Origin: Dipylidium caninum | Lineage: Eukaryota > Platyhelminthes > Cestoda > Cyclophyllidea > Dipylidiidae | DNA: 64,000 nucleotides | Reading direction: 5' to 3' | NCBI GenBank assembly: GCA_017562135.1 | Contig: QEYB01001208.1 | Coordinates: forward strand, 620,001 to 684,000 | Shown here: positions 13,774 to 25,485 of the stretch, piece by piece | Position numbering within the stretch: the stretch's first letter is position 1 | Layout: each line of letters opens with the position of its first letter | Position numbers and translations under genes: made by a program | Notes under the pieces: generated by a model | Seen by the model: the letters and a program-made list of their open reading frames with translations, nothing else | The model's database searches: none | Told to the model about the DNA's origin: nothing

Positions 13774-16614
13774 AACCCCGCTTTGCACTTCGAACGATGT
13801 ATCGCATTATTACATACTTCACGGAATTCCACGTCATGAAGGTGTGTCTGCCTCCCCAGGACAAACATTGTGAATGTCACCTCCGAAAGTGAGGGTACTC
13901 CACTGTTTTGGGATCACTTCCTCCTTTACCCAGTGTCCACTGCTGTCCTGCTCTGTTTCCCTCCGGTCAGAAGTGAGTGCTGATGAACAAGCGGACATTA
14001 TTCTGTCCATCTGAATGCTCCCTTGTGGAGGCGTGCTTTAGTCCCATAATTGTACCTAACTTCCGGTCTGAAGCCTCACAACATCCCAACTAGCCAATGT
14101 TGTCCAAATGCAGTCACGCCTTGCCCACCCTACAGTCTGTCGTCACTTCGGTTGCTCTCGACCACCTTCTCAGTGCTTCACACTTTCTCGGTCCACTTAA
14201 CATCGGTTCCCATTAGTGCCCGTCAACTTACTTGCCCATTCGTCTCCGCGGGGGATGTTTCTCGCCGACTCGGATGCTGCTCTGCGCGTTCCCGCCTTGA
14301 GGGCAGGTGGCTACGGGAAAGAGCGGTGGATTGGCGGGTGGTCCTGCTTCTCTTCGGCAAAAATAAGTCGAATCCTGTCGAGGTTGCGCCCCCTGAGTAA
14401 TTTACTGGTGCGATTACCTCCTCCGCACTTAATCACCCCGTCGCGCCCCAATGAGGCAAAAGCTCGCCGGCAATTTCAGCTTCGGCCCCAGAAGCGGACA
14501 TCGGCCTCGACGCTATCAGGCCTATCTCACCCTTTATGTCCCCGCTGTCCGATGCGCGTGTCCGACTGTCTGCTGCCAAACTCATAAGAGTGGTGGCGTT
14601 AACGTGGTTGGGGCGGGCGGACTCTTTCAGTACCGGCCAGCCTCTGCGGAATTCACCGCCTGCATCACTCACTGGAGTGCAAGGCAGATTTGATGGAACG
14701 ACGCCCTGATAGAGATGATAGTTTGGCTAATTCTCAGACAAGTTCAATGCCTTAATTGGACTCACGGTACTGTCTGCTACTGCGGGAGATCAAAGAGTCC
14801 CACTCTGTCGCTTCCACCGGTGTCCTGTTGCGTCCTAACCCGTCTCTGTTGCCACCGGCTGCGTGGATAATAACCTCCGGCAAAAACAAGACTAGAACGT
14901 CCAAAATATGCGAAATGAACTGGTGGTCGGATAAAACGGCATCGGTGCTGTATGGAGCGGATTTGCAGCATCGTTGGCAGTGAAGGGACCTCCGAGTACC
15001 TCGTTTCTCATGTTAGGTAAAACTGGCGCCACGCGATGGGACACCTCGCTGGCTGGTTTTGCACCGGGCAGAATGTCGAGAAAACTCTCTGCTGATTTAT
15101 CGAAGCGGGGTCCGGAATCGGCATCAGATGCATTAACTATGCCGCCCCAATTGCCCCACTGTATTCGTTTTATAATGGCGGGAAATATGAATCTCAACAT
15201 GGAACGTCGGGGCAAATGCTGATAATACGCAGATTTTGGTCTCACAGTTGTAATGGTGCAATCACAGGGCAGCGAGATGGCACACCGACTCGCCCCGGAA
15301 GGTTGAACTTTTAGCTTACGGTCTTAGGACAAATTCTCCCAGAGGCGAGGCATTGTGCGAGATGCGCAGCTGTGGCCGCAGGTGCAATTCTGCCGACCCG
15401 ACCTCAGTGCCCACACATCCCAAACGTGAGCGGCACACACCCACCAAGCGCACACTGGAGGGACAACACCGCGAAAAGACGGCCGAACGGAGGTGTAGGC
15501 GAGCACGAATAATCTCGTGTCTCATTTCCACCCTCTCCCAACAAAAACCCAAGGGGTCCACATACACCTCTTGTGTATCCTCCTTTGTGCTTCGAAAAAA
15601 TATTTGCCTTTGCACAGCATCTGCGGCAGGGGAGATGGGAAATAGTGAATGGACCGGGAATGCCCACTGTTTGTGGACATCCAGTCTTCCACAGCGAGCA
15701 GGCGAGCACGGTTTCCGTGGTCTCGGGCAGACCCGATCGCCTCCGCCTGATTGGCCGTCCGCCAGTCGCGTGAGCCGCCTTCGTCACAGCCTCCGGCCAC
15801 TGGACCGAGTCCACCCGCCAGCCTCTGCCTCCACACGCCGGGCGAATTTGTACACGTTTACCTGGTCGATTGCACGAGCCGAGCATTTGGATGCACGCAC
15901 CAGTCCGCCGTTTCGCGCAACCGTTCCGCCTGTCTAAAGCCCCCAAAAATAGTTGATAATGTTGCAGAAATACACTTCATCCACTCAGCTCGGCCTCGAG
16001 CACACGAAACGTCATGCTGTTGCATTGGTGGAGGAACTTTGAATTTATATGATATCAACTCGCAGATTGATGTGACGGTAAAGAGAAGGCGGAATTGTTC
16101 GCTCATTCTCTTCCCCATATATGGTCACTCCCCTGACACATTCCTGCGCCATCAGGAGTTTGGACCAGATGATGTCAGATGGTGACCGCGTAGCGACCAC
16201 AACTCGACCTAACATGTCCACCACTTGAGTGCAGGTGGTTAATTCGCGTTCCAACACCCGTGACGCATGTGTGTTCCCGCCGTGGCCACTCCATTGATTG
16301 TTTGAGCAGGTCGGGCTGCCACGAGGTGCTACTGGACCGTCCGTGGACTAATCCGGCACTGAGGAAACTGTTCGCGAGACCGAATTGCCAGACCACCGTC
16401 CACCGACAGTGAGAGCTTCACTTTGTCAGAAAAACTTTTTCAAATACGCGGTTAAGAGGAGGCGTCTGGGGAATACGTGTTTCTTAATTAATAGGTCTTA
16501 GTTATTGCTCCAGTTGAGGTGGTGAGTCTAGTTCTCGGCACAGATCTCTCCTTATTTTGACCATTTTGTTAAAAAGCGCCTTCTCTCTTCGGAGCAAGTG
16601 TCAGCCATGCGTAT

Positions 16615-16820
16615 CGAGAGCGCAGGCAGGCAAGTCGTCAGTGGGTAACTTTACCACGAGGCAAGTTTGCCCCTTCTGGGCTTTCTTCACCTTCCACCGG
16701 TACACGCTACAAGCAAGTTTGTCGTGTCACGACACTCCGCACATTTCGGTGGCGTCGAGAGCGCAGCCGGGCAAGTCGTCATTGGGGTAATTTTAGCACG
16801 ATGCACGTTTGAATACCCCC
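16615..16820. repeat. Diverged direct duplication, two copies about 140 bp apart
   Basis: Copy 1 (16615-16677) and copy 2 (16756-16820) share CGAGAGCGCAG, then GGCAAGTCGTCA, a TGGGTAA/TGGGGTAA block, and a TTTTA-CACGA-GCA-GTTTG block. Differences are scattered substitutions and single-base indels. No coding frame is kept across the two. This looks like an old local duplication or two pieces of an interspersed repeat. Confidence 0.6.
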
Positions 16821-19800
16821 GGCCTACTGACAATGAGCCCATTTTTCGATGGTCTGTCGACCAGAACGAAAGTAAACTTAACTCAAAACACACAAAAGTT
16901 GTCCGGATGCGAGAGCGCATTGTTAGTGACCAGCGGCCCTACACCCGCCCACCATCCCCGTGTTTCCATGCCCTGAATGCGCACGACGTGATAGGGAAAT
17001 CGGAAACCGTAGTGAAAATAAATGCGCCTCAAATGCCGCCAAGCTGGAGGGCGTGATGAGGAGTGGGAGTGTAGGCAGAAACGAAGGTGCTAGAAGCACA
17101 CGTCGAGTGCCTGAGTATGTCCTTACGGGCCGGTTTGGCCGCAGATGTCCGGTCTCGACGGTCCAGAGGACGAATGCGCCAACTACTCCGACGCTTCGCG
17201 TCCCGGTTGGCTGTGTATGTTCTCTTCCACAGTTCGAATGCCTGTAACAATAGCAAAACAACTTAATTGATAAAACAACCCCGAGAGATTTTGTGTATTT
17301 ATCAACATGCACACTTTATACGCAGGTTAGGAGAAGGAGGTCTCCCTCTTAATAATGCATTGCTCTTCGTGCTTATCAACTGCTACACATCGGCGTGGCA
17401 TTAGTCGTTGCACGTGGCCTGCGACAGCGCCTGCTCGACCAAGCGGGCGCCTCCCGCAAAGACAGTCATTCGGTCGACAGTCCCAAACGCCCGAATCACG
17501 CCAGTCTCAAGTCATCCCCGACATGAAGAAGCTCCGTCGACAGTGGACTTCACTTCCTGACATTCATGGGGCCACGGGTGGACTTCTTCTCGGCTGCTTC
17601 CACACTTCAGTGCGAGATCAGTCCTCGCGCAGTGCGCTCTCCTCTTTCCTGGCTCCATTGTCACAGAGCTGGGAACGAAGGTCAACTCATTCAGCCCATC
17701 ACAAAATTTTTACCGGCAGTTGCGCACTAAGTAAGTGAGAACGCTAAAAGTGCTCCGGAAGTTGCTGCTTCCAGTCCCGCGACCGGAACTGGGGTGGACT
17801 TTATCGTTTCCTTCGACTTGTACTAGAGGTTGCTCAGCCGCGCAGTACTTTGGAGGAAACATGCATAAATTCGATGGCATTCGCGTTGCGGGAAAGTGGA
17901 CAGAATGAAGGTTGTCAGGGCTGGGGGCCATAAACCCCTCATCAAATGTGCCCGACACAAGAGTTCTCATTTTCTTCCAACTTCGTCGCAGGAATACCTT
18001 TTTTCCTAGGCAGCTTTCTCTCAACGCAGCGTATTGGGGGGAGGGGGGAGAGTGGAAGGGAGACGGAGGAAGAAGACTCCTTTCTCGGCCCGATAATAAC
18101 TCTTATCAGAGTTCTGCCGCTTCACGTCATCTATTGGAATGTGCACGCAAGAAAACTTTGCCTACACTGCATCCACTCATGGCCTAATTTTCGACGCATA
18201 AAAGAATTACAGTTACGACGTCGCCCGTCTTTGAGTGTCAGCAAGGGCCACTCGGCCCCACTGAGAAGAGCTTCGACGGGGCGCAGACTGACAGTTGGCA
18301 GCGTCAGATAATGTCAACAGCGTACTGCCAAAGCTGACAGCGCATTCATGGGTATTCGTGTAGTCTCAGTGCTGCTAGCAGGGGAGGGCGATTGAGCGAC
18401 CACCACGCCGGCACGTGGCCTCCTTTGAAGTGCGGGACCCTCGGCAAAGCCCCCCCGGCGGGTCGGGGCGATTCGCCTTGTGGCGGCGTGGCTGCGGAGC
18501 GCACACGTGGAGAAGCACAGACACACAATGTGTTACTTCATTTGGCGCACGGCCTTATCTCCTATTAATCAGGCGCAACTTCGCAATGAGCCTTAATCTC
18601 GCCCCAGTGATCTGCGCAAAAGGTCTTACAACAAATGATAATATTAATCGCCACATTTACTCATACAATTCATCTCAATACGAATGTGAAGTTCCCTTTT
18701 TATTTTATGTCTCCACCGAGAGCCGATCACATCAATTCTCTGTCAAGCCTACGTATGCGTCCCCGTACAAAGTTACAAAGTGTTTTCGCAACGTGAGTTA
18801 GTTAGCTTGATAAGTCTGTGAAGCAATCACAGCAAGTAGGCCGAAATTTTACGTAGTCCTGACATTCGGGCACCACATCAAGGATCTGGATCGCGTTGAA
18901 TCAGGCCTTCGCAGCAGCGATCCACAGAAGGTGTTCTCGCCCTTCAAAACGGCGACAGTGCCGAAGACACACATGCCATGCTGTATTGGGCCTCAGCGGC
19001 AACGATGTGCACAAAATCGCTTTTGAAGACAATAAAATCCTCGTTACTGCCAGACCACACTCTCTCACCTGTAGTTTCTACTCAGTTGGCACAGATAAGA
19101 TAAATTTACTTGTGGTCCTTCGAAGGATAGCGCGTCCTCTTGGGCAGAGCAGGGGTGAGCATATCGGGATAACGCGAAGTACGGGACTGCGAAAGCTACC
19201 GAAGATCCCAAGCTGACGGGATGTAAACAGCCTGGTGGCTTCGCCCTAATTATCATCCTCAGGGGAAAATGCAGTTTGATGGCGTCTCCTCTGGGAGAAC
19301 TGCTCCTGCCTCAGTTACTTTAGTAAATAAGCCAAAAAGAATAGGTGCTAGTCAGAATGCGAAAGGAATAGTGTTGAGATAGCAAATTCTGTTCAAAATC
19401 AGAGGAATCTGGATCAGAGGGAGATATTTCGATCCCCATTAAGCACGAATATCTTGGTTAACTCGCATGACATCTATTGACAAAGGGTGGTAACACGCCT
19501 CTTTCGTTCCCACCCTGGGAAAAGATGGAGGCAGAGCAATTTTTTCGCAAGTGAGACGTCTTCTCCAAAATGCCTGCCAGTAACGCAAGCAACAAGACCA
19601 AACCGCCTTATTTAGGCACACGTAAGTGCGAGATTTCTTCCGCCTCACTTTCTTTTGCCAGAATGTCCAGGTTGGGGAAATTTGCTACGAAAAGCCACGT
19701 AATGCGCCTCAAATGTTGCAGCAAACAGATCTTTTTTAGCGGTGGTCCTCACCACACCAGACGCTCCGAGACGCTCCGTCTTTCAGAGAATTTCCCTAAG

Positions 19801-20200
19801 TCAAGCCTATTAATCACTTGTTTGTGTACTTTCACGGAAGGTGATATGGGCGTGGCAAGCCATCGCAGGAGAGGAGCCTGGTCTTGGCGGAAATGGTATA
19901 TTTGATTTTGGATGGTAACTTCAGTCCCGATACAGGCTTTTTACTCATTTCGAATTGTGTCCTCCTACGGCACCTGGAAGGGGATCATGAGAGAATTTTG
20001 TACCATCCTCCTAAAAATAGATGCACCCGCCCTGTGCGTCACCCGATGCTGCGGAAAGTTGTTGCGCACTGGGACGTCCCCTTGGGCGTTGCGCAAAGCA
20101 GACTGAGGACGGAATCCTCTCAGGCCAACTCCGTGCGCGCGATTGCCTCCGCGAAAATGCCCTATCTCTACTCAACACTTCTTTAACATTGGTCGCAGTG

Positions 20201-21814
20201 GATTATGCAGCTAACAAGAAGGTGCTCATGTTAAGTGACATTTAAATTGTCTCATTCCCCGATATTGGCAGTTAGTAAAATTTTAATATGTTTGTTAAGA
20301 TTATTGGCACTGACAATTATTTGGAATAATGGGCCAAACTTCGTGGGAGTACAGACTTCTTTAACAATTTAATCAACATTTAAAATTTGCGGCAAATCTA
20401 GTAAGCGTAACTACAATATCAATCACGAAACCAATGGTTAAATGGAGGCTTTTATTTCGAATAAAGGTCTCCAGCTGAATGTTTCCTAACCTTTAGGGAA
20501 TAAATCAAATTTATAAGCAAACAAAGTGCTTTTGACCAAAAAGCATCCTCCTCTACCTTTGGGAGCAAATCATTTGGACGACGGTGTTGGAGAATAATTC
20601 CAATGTCAGGTGAAACATGGGAAATTAATAGTCCTTTTGACGTTAATCTCAGTGGGGGCTGCTAATAATTAAGACGCCGAATGAAGATCAGTCCAAGGCA
20701 TTAAGAATATTTAGTTTAAAATGCTAGATGATGTATCCGATTTTCCATGGCAAAGACCGCGAAAATGTCGGAGGAAGAGCCCGAAAAGCATCGCCTTGTT
20801 TAAACTGATAAGTTTGCAAGGCTTATTCACCACCACGAACACGTGGACTTGGAGCGGCTACAAGGTTTAGATATTTAGTAGCCTGGCAACGTCTCAACAA
20901 CAGAATTTCTCTAGCCTTACGATCAGCGGAATATATGAAATCTTTTTTATTTAGTACATTATATTCCCCAAACTCACAGATTATTAAAGCATAAGAGAAA
21001 GAAATACCCAAGTTATCTTCAAAGGAGTTTTTCGTCGGTCGTGAGTCGTTGGTCGCCATGGAAACTGGGTCAAAATAGATAGAACATTATAAATCAGCGA
21101 CTAAAAGCCCCTATATGAATGCCATTAGATAGGTAATACGTAAATCCTCGCAATGCACGATATCGAGGTCAGACAAGCAGCCCCCAACATTGTAACAGCT
21201 TGACTAATCTCTTACCTTAGCAAACTTATAGTTAGCATTCTTAATTGGGGTGATGAGATTAAGTCAAACTTATAAAGTCCGCTCATCGTGCAACGCCATC
21301 TGCGACAAGTGATGATATCGGTTATCCAAAATCCACAAAAACCACAGTGAAATTACATAGAATTCGCATTGGAACCGCGTGTAGAGCGATAAGGTGCACA
21401 AAGCTTATATTTACACAAATAACGATTACATGTATCTAAAATATAAGCATATTTGTAAGTTCAAGAACATTTTCTGATAATTGCGGAATACTCGAAATAG
21501 TTATGAGCAGTAGTACTGGGATGAGATAACACCCAATTTGGCCATTCTGTATGATAGAGGTAAATATCAACGTTCCAAAGGGAATATATGACTCAGGCAA
21601 CGCAAATCTTTCAATAAACGACCAAAAAAGTTTAGTAGATTCTGAAGAACTCTTAGTGAATAAAGTATTAATTCAAATTGGCGCCAGATAATTAGAAGGA
21701 TTTATTTCGCTGGTTAACCTTGTGCATTTGAACTTATCAGGTAGTATTTATCAGAAACTAACACCCTTCACCTTGTGAGATGGTACGCAATTCAAATCCG
21801 TGTATTAACTCACG
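20201..21814. other. AT-rich upstream region of the glucuronosyltransferase
   Basis: Composition becomes visibly AT-rich from about 20.2 kb. The one frame of note is 20823-21059 on the minus strand, listed separately. No promoter motif could be assigned with confidence. Confidence 0.4.
20823..21059 (-). CDS. Small ORF of unknown nature, possible first exon
   Basis: A 78-residue frame starts with ATG (M-A-T-N-D-S-R-P) and ends in a basic, protein-like tail. After D-N-L-G there is a GTATTT that could be a donor, so only the first 18 or so residues may be coding, or the frame may be used whole. I do not recognise it and found no partner exon. It lies head to head with the glucuronosyltransferase, about 755 bp from its ATG. 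It could well be chance. Confidence 0.22.
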   Translation of the reverse strand: MATNDSRPTKNSFEDNLGISFSYALIICEFGEYNVLNKKDFIYSADRKAREILLLRRCQATKYLNLVAAPSPRVRGGE

Positions 21815-24714
21815 ATGCGTTTTCTGTGGGCTCGGTTGGGATGGACTTGTTTGTTTTGGTTTTCCATTTCCTTAAACTTGTTGTTTGGTGTTGCTTTTTG
21901 GAAGTATTTTCGTTCGAATTCACTGCCTGAACTGTTACCAAGGTCTAGAATCGTTGCTACTACAGAATCTAACGAGCTCCCAGGCCCGACGATCTATGTG
22001 CTTACCGCAACATATTACCGATTGGTTCAATTAGCAGAATTGGTACGGATGTGCCACACTCTGTTACATATTAAAAACCTTCACTGGGTAGTTATAGAAG
22101 ATGCTGTTTCTCCCTCAAAGTAAATGTATTTTCATATTTTCTGCATTTTCCGAACCCGAGGCTCTCTTAAGTTCATTGAGTTGCTTAAGCCCTCCCTTTC
22201 GACAGAACACTGGAAGATTTTCTTAATCAATGCGGAGTGCCTTTTACCTTGCTCGCTGTGAAAACGCCTGCCGAACACGTACTGCCTCCTGGTCAACCAC
22301 GTTGGAGGTACGCTCGCGGTGTCGTTCAGCGCAACCGTGGACTCCAGTGGCTTCGTGAAAATTTTAAAATTGGCCAGAACGAGGGTGTGGTGTATGTTGC
22401 TGATGATGACAACACATATTCCCTCCGGCTTTTTGATGAGGTAGTTCTAGTATCGTTTTTTTGTATTAAACCCGCAATATTTACTTGGTACCCGTAAATA
22501 AGCATTCTAATTCTCAATGTTCTACACAACCACTGCGGTTATTCATTATTTTTTGTTCTTTGTCTTGTCTGTTTTATTAGTTGCTAGCACATTTCCTCAA
22601 TTTCGAAGATTTTATTTTTTTGTTATTTCGCATATTGTGACGCCAATATGAAAATACGAATCAAACGATTTTTCTCTTTTGTACCTCATCATTATCATAC
22701 TTTTCAATTGTCGACAGATTTTAAACCCATCATAATATGTTTTTGATTAGATTCTCGTATCCATTCATGGTATATTTTGTAAACTTGCACCACTTCCGTT
22801 TCTCACTACTCCATTCCCTAAAATCCATAGCTGGCTTACAATTGGATTTCGATTATTTTTATCTTTCTAGCACTCAATTTTACTGTCCCTACATATTCAT
22901 TTCTTCGGGTTTTTTGCTTCTTCCCTTCCCCTAACTGTAATGCTTGTTTCTAATTTTTGTCTGTTAAAATCTCATCAGTAGAAGATTAATTGTAGATCCG
23001 CCAAACGAAACGGGTTTCCACATGGCCAGTTGCCTTCGTTGGCCGTCTGATTTGGGAGGGTTGCATCACTAAACCGCGTCACCCCAATGTAATCAGCCAC
23101 ATGCAGACTATTTTCAAGCCTTGGCGCGAGTTCCCTATCGACATGGCCGGATTCGCTATCAATCTTCGCCAAATTCTCTCACATCCCGATGCAAAATTTG
23201 TCGCTGACCCCAAGCTATACGGAATGTTGGAAACTAATTTCCTAAAAAAATTGGGTTTACGCAACTTTACTGATTTGGAGCCCAGAGCCGATGGATGTAA
23301 ACGAGTGTGTATCTGTTTATGTTATTATGAAAGTTGTATTGGCAAAATAATTTTGTGCTTCATACGTATTTCAGATAGAGTCAAAACTAATTGGCTTAGT
23401 GTTGTTCCGCTTCGCAGAATCCCCCCTGTTATCAATATTTGTTATTGAGATGTACTAAAGGTTTTATTCATGTTACTCAGCAAGTGATAATTGGGCTAAT
23501 TTTGACTTAGCCGCCTGAATAAAGGAGATCTATTTAACTTTCGCCGCCAATCATTTCATCTTCGACTAACGTACTTTCGTATGTAAGGCTGATCTTCGTA
23601 GCTATTGTGAATTGTCCTTTTAAAAATATTTGATGTGGGATATATTTCTTTTAAAAATATTTGATGTGGGATATATTTCCGTGCTCCGTGTTTGAACACA
23701 TTATTTTGGAATAAGAGAGTATCTGGCCTAAAAGCTCCCATGCCGGAGAAGTATCTGGTTACCTAACCTGTCCGGCACAATCGGCTTGCAATCTCATGTA
23801 TTCTTTTTAGCGGACTCATTTAATAATTTTATAACAGTTTAACTGAAGTTGTTGGGTAAAGAGCTACCTGAAGTTGATTTTTTCAACAAACGACACCATT
23901 TTCGAACTTGTATGATGGTGCGCTTTAAGTCTTATTTCAAGGTAAATACAGAGTTTGACTTTGTCACCGATTATTTCAAAATATAAAATCATAATCGCAA
24001 CTTTTGTCGAATTTCTCCTCCTCAACTTTTTGGGGACTCTAAAACTCAATCCCAAAGTTAGTTAAGGTGCTTGAGCAAGTTCACTTTTCTGTTAATGGTT
24101 ACCAATAAAATTCTAGTACGCTCTTTTATAGACTCCGGCTGCAAGTAAGATGATTTTGAACTTAAATTCACATTCAACGCTTTTGCCTTCAGTGACCTTA
24201 ATTTTGTTCTCATACACATTGATATTCCGATGGAAACATGCTTGCTTTATCCGCTTGCGTCCTCGTCTGGGGTGGAATATCGCCGAGTGGGAAGATTGTG
24301 GTAGCGGGGCGAGATGGTTTGGCAGGTGGCAGGGGTAAGGCCAAAGTGTATGTACCGGAAGCTTGAAAGATCTAACATTCCATTCGAGTCACATGTTTCC
24401 TTATTAACGTACGGACTAAATTTTGAAATAAAGTTCTAATTTATGTCCGTTGCTGATACTAATTCGTTGGGAAATCTCAGTGGGTGTCGGTTTTGTCTTC
24501 CAATATTTGAATCGTCCACCACTGGGTTTGCCGTTTTTTGCGTGCTAATTCTTGGATTAGTCAAATTTTATTCTTTTCACCTTAATCTCACTGACGGCAT
24601 TTTTCCGACGTATAGATTCTCGTGTGGCACACACAAACAAAGGATCCAGATATCATCAACCTAGACAAGTCGAAAACCGGCATTGAATTTACTATGTTGC
24701 CCGGTGACTTGTGA
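21815..24714 (+). CDS. B3GAT: Beta-1,3-glucuronosyltransferase (glycosyltransferase family 43, GlcAT-I type)
   Basis: Golgi type II membrane enzyme that transfers glucuronic acid from UDP-GlcUA to a terminal galactose; in the GlcAT-I branch this completes the proteoglycan linker. Exons: 21815-22119, 22206-22440, 22996-23304 and 24616-24714. All junctions are GT-AG with matching phases, giving 315 residues. A membrane anchor lies at about residues 8-30. The Mn/UDP-binding D-D-D is at 168-170 (VADDDNTYS). R224 and D229 (W-R-E-F-P-I-D-M-A-G-F) match UDP-contact positions of the human enzyme. E259 (GMLETNF) matches its catalytic Glu281, and H288 (VWHT) its His308. The position of human Arg310 is Gln. 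The stem is short and the C-terminus ends soon after the WHT motif. The substrate branch (linker versus HNK-1 type) is inferred from overall similarity only. Confidence 0.94.
23617..23678. repeat. Perfect 31-bp tandem duplication in an intron
   Basis: Two identical 31-bp units (23617-23647 and 23648-23678) begin CTTTTAAAAATATTTG and end GGGATATATTT. They lie in the third intron of the glucuronosyltransferase. The perfect identity suggests a recent slippage or repair duplication, or an assembly artefact. Confidence 0.9.
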
Positions 24715-25236
24715 CCCCAGCTGCAATGCGTGGGTTTCACCGCCTCCTTCTTAGTCTTCATCACTTGACCGGCCTTCCCTCTCGCCCCCCTCCTTCCCCC
24801 CGCCGTTGACGTGAGTGCTTACGTGTCCGGGTGTGCACATTCCATCCTCGCAACCCCGCACTTCACCTAACAGTTTTCGCCCACAATCAAATTCCACTTC
24901 TTCCCTGAAACATGTGGATGTTTTTGATTTCTTCACCCTTTTCTATGGGAATGTAGGATATTACCGGTTTTTGTCACTTGAAGTATACTATAAATACAGT
25001 TAGTATACCATCATTCTGCTATGCCTTAACATTTTGTGTCCTGGCGTCATGACTATTCGTTAGAGAACGAGTTCAATTGAGGTTATAATGGATAGTAGCA
25101 ACAGGGGGTATTCAAGGTCTACTCACTTTTTGTCTTGTTCCTTTTTAGCCTTTTTACATTCTCTCACGTCCCACCCGCGCCCCCAATTCCCCTCACTCCG
25201 CCCCTTCGACGAGAGGCATCGACTTTTCTGCCAGGA

Positions 25237-25485
25237 ATGTCCTTTTTCCTTTCACTGGTATTCGCTTTAAGCAGCGCATCTGCCTTCTATTTTATCTACT
25301 TTCATGGCTATTTTGAACACCGTCGACATGCCGAGATGGTGTTCCCGTCTTCAAACGATTATGGCATAGCCGAGCTGGTCGACACCACTTCTTACACCCT
25401 AAATGCGACTGATTTGATAGTTCGTTCGAGCAATTTCAGCATTGGGTCGCATTTTCCACGTCCATTTGAACATTTCTGTGCTTGA
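25237..25485 (+). CDS. Small putative membrane protein ORF
   Basis: An 82-residue frame starts M-S-F-F-L-S-L-V and has a hydrophobic stretch at about residues 2-22 that could be a signal anchor. Two possible N-glycosylation sites follow (N-A-T and N-F-S), then an FPRPFEHFCA end. The frame is open 34 codons further upstream, through a Pro-rich segment next to a strong pyrimidine-tract acceptor (CCTTTTTAG). I recognise no family. It may be a short exon of an unseen gene or chance. Confidence 0.25.
   Translation: MSFFLSLVFALSSASAFYFIYFHGYFEHRRHAEMVFPSSNDYGIAELVDTTSYTLNATDLIVRSSNFSIGSHFPRPFEHFCA

Larger units (their letters stand above)
8904..20200. other. Gene-poor GC-rich region downstream of innexin
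   Basis: No family-level protein match was recognised in any frame. The longest frames (for example 15353-15937 on + and 15404-15946 on -) overlap antisense and have low-complexity, Arg/Ser/Pro-rich translations typical of chance frames. An AATAAA at 9995-10000 could be a poly(A) signal for the innexin, but it lies about 1.1 kb past the stop. A tRNA-like fold (13689-13773) and a diverged direct repeat (16615-16820) are listed separately. Confidence 0.45.

Noticed and set aside
15353..15946. Long overlapping ORFs on both strands (194 aa on +, 180 aa on -)
   Set aside because: They overlap antisense, translate to Arg/Ser/Pro-rich low-information sequence, lie in GC-rich DNA where stops are rarer, and match no family.
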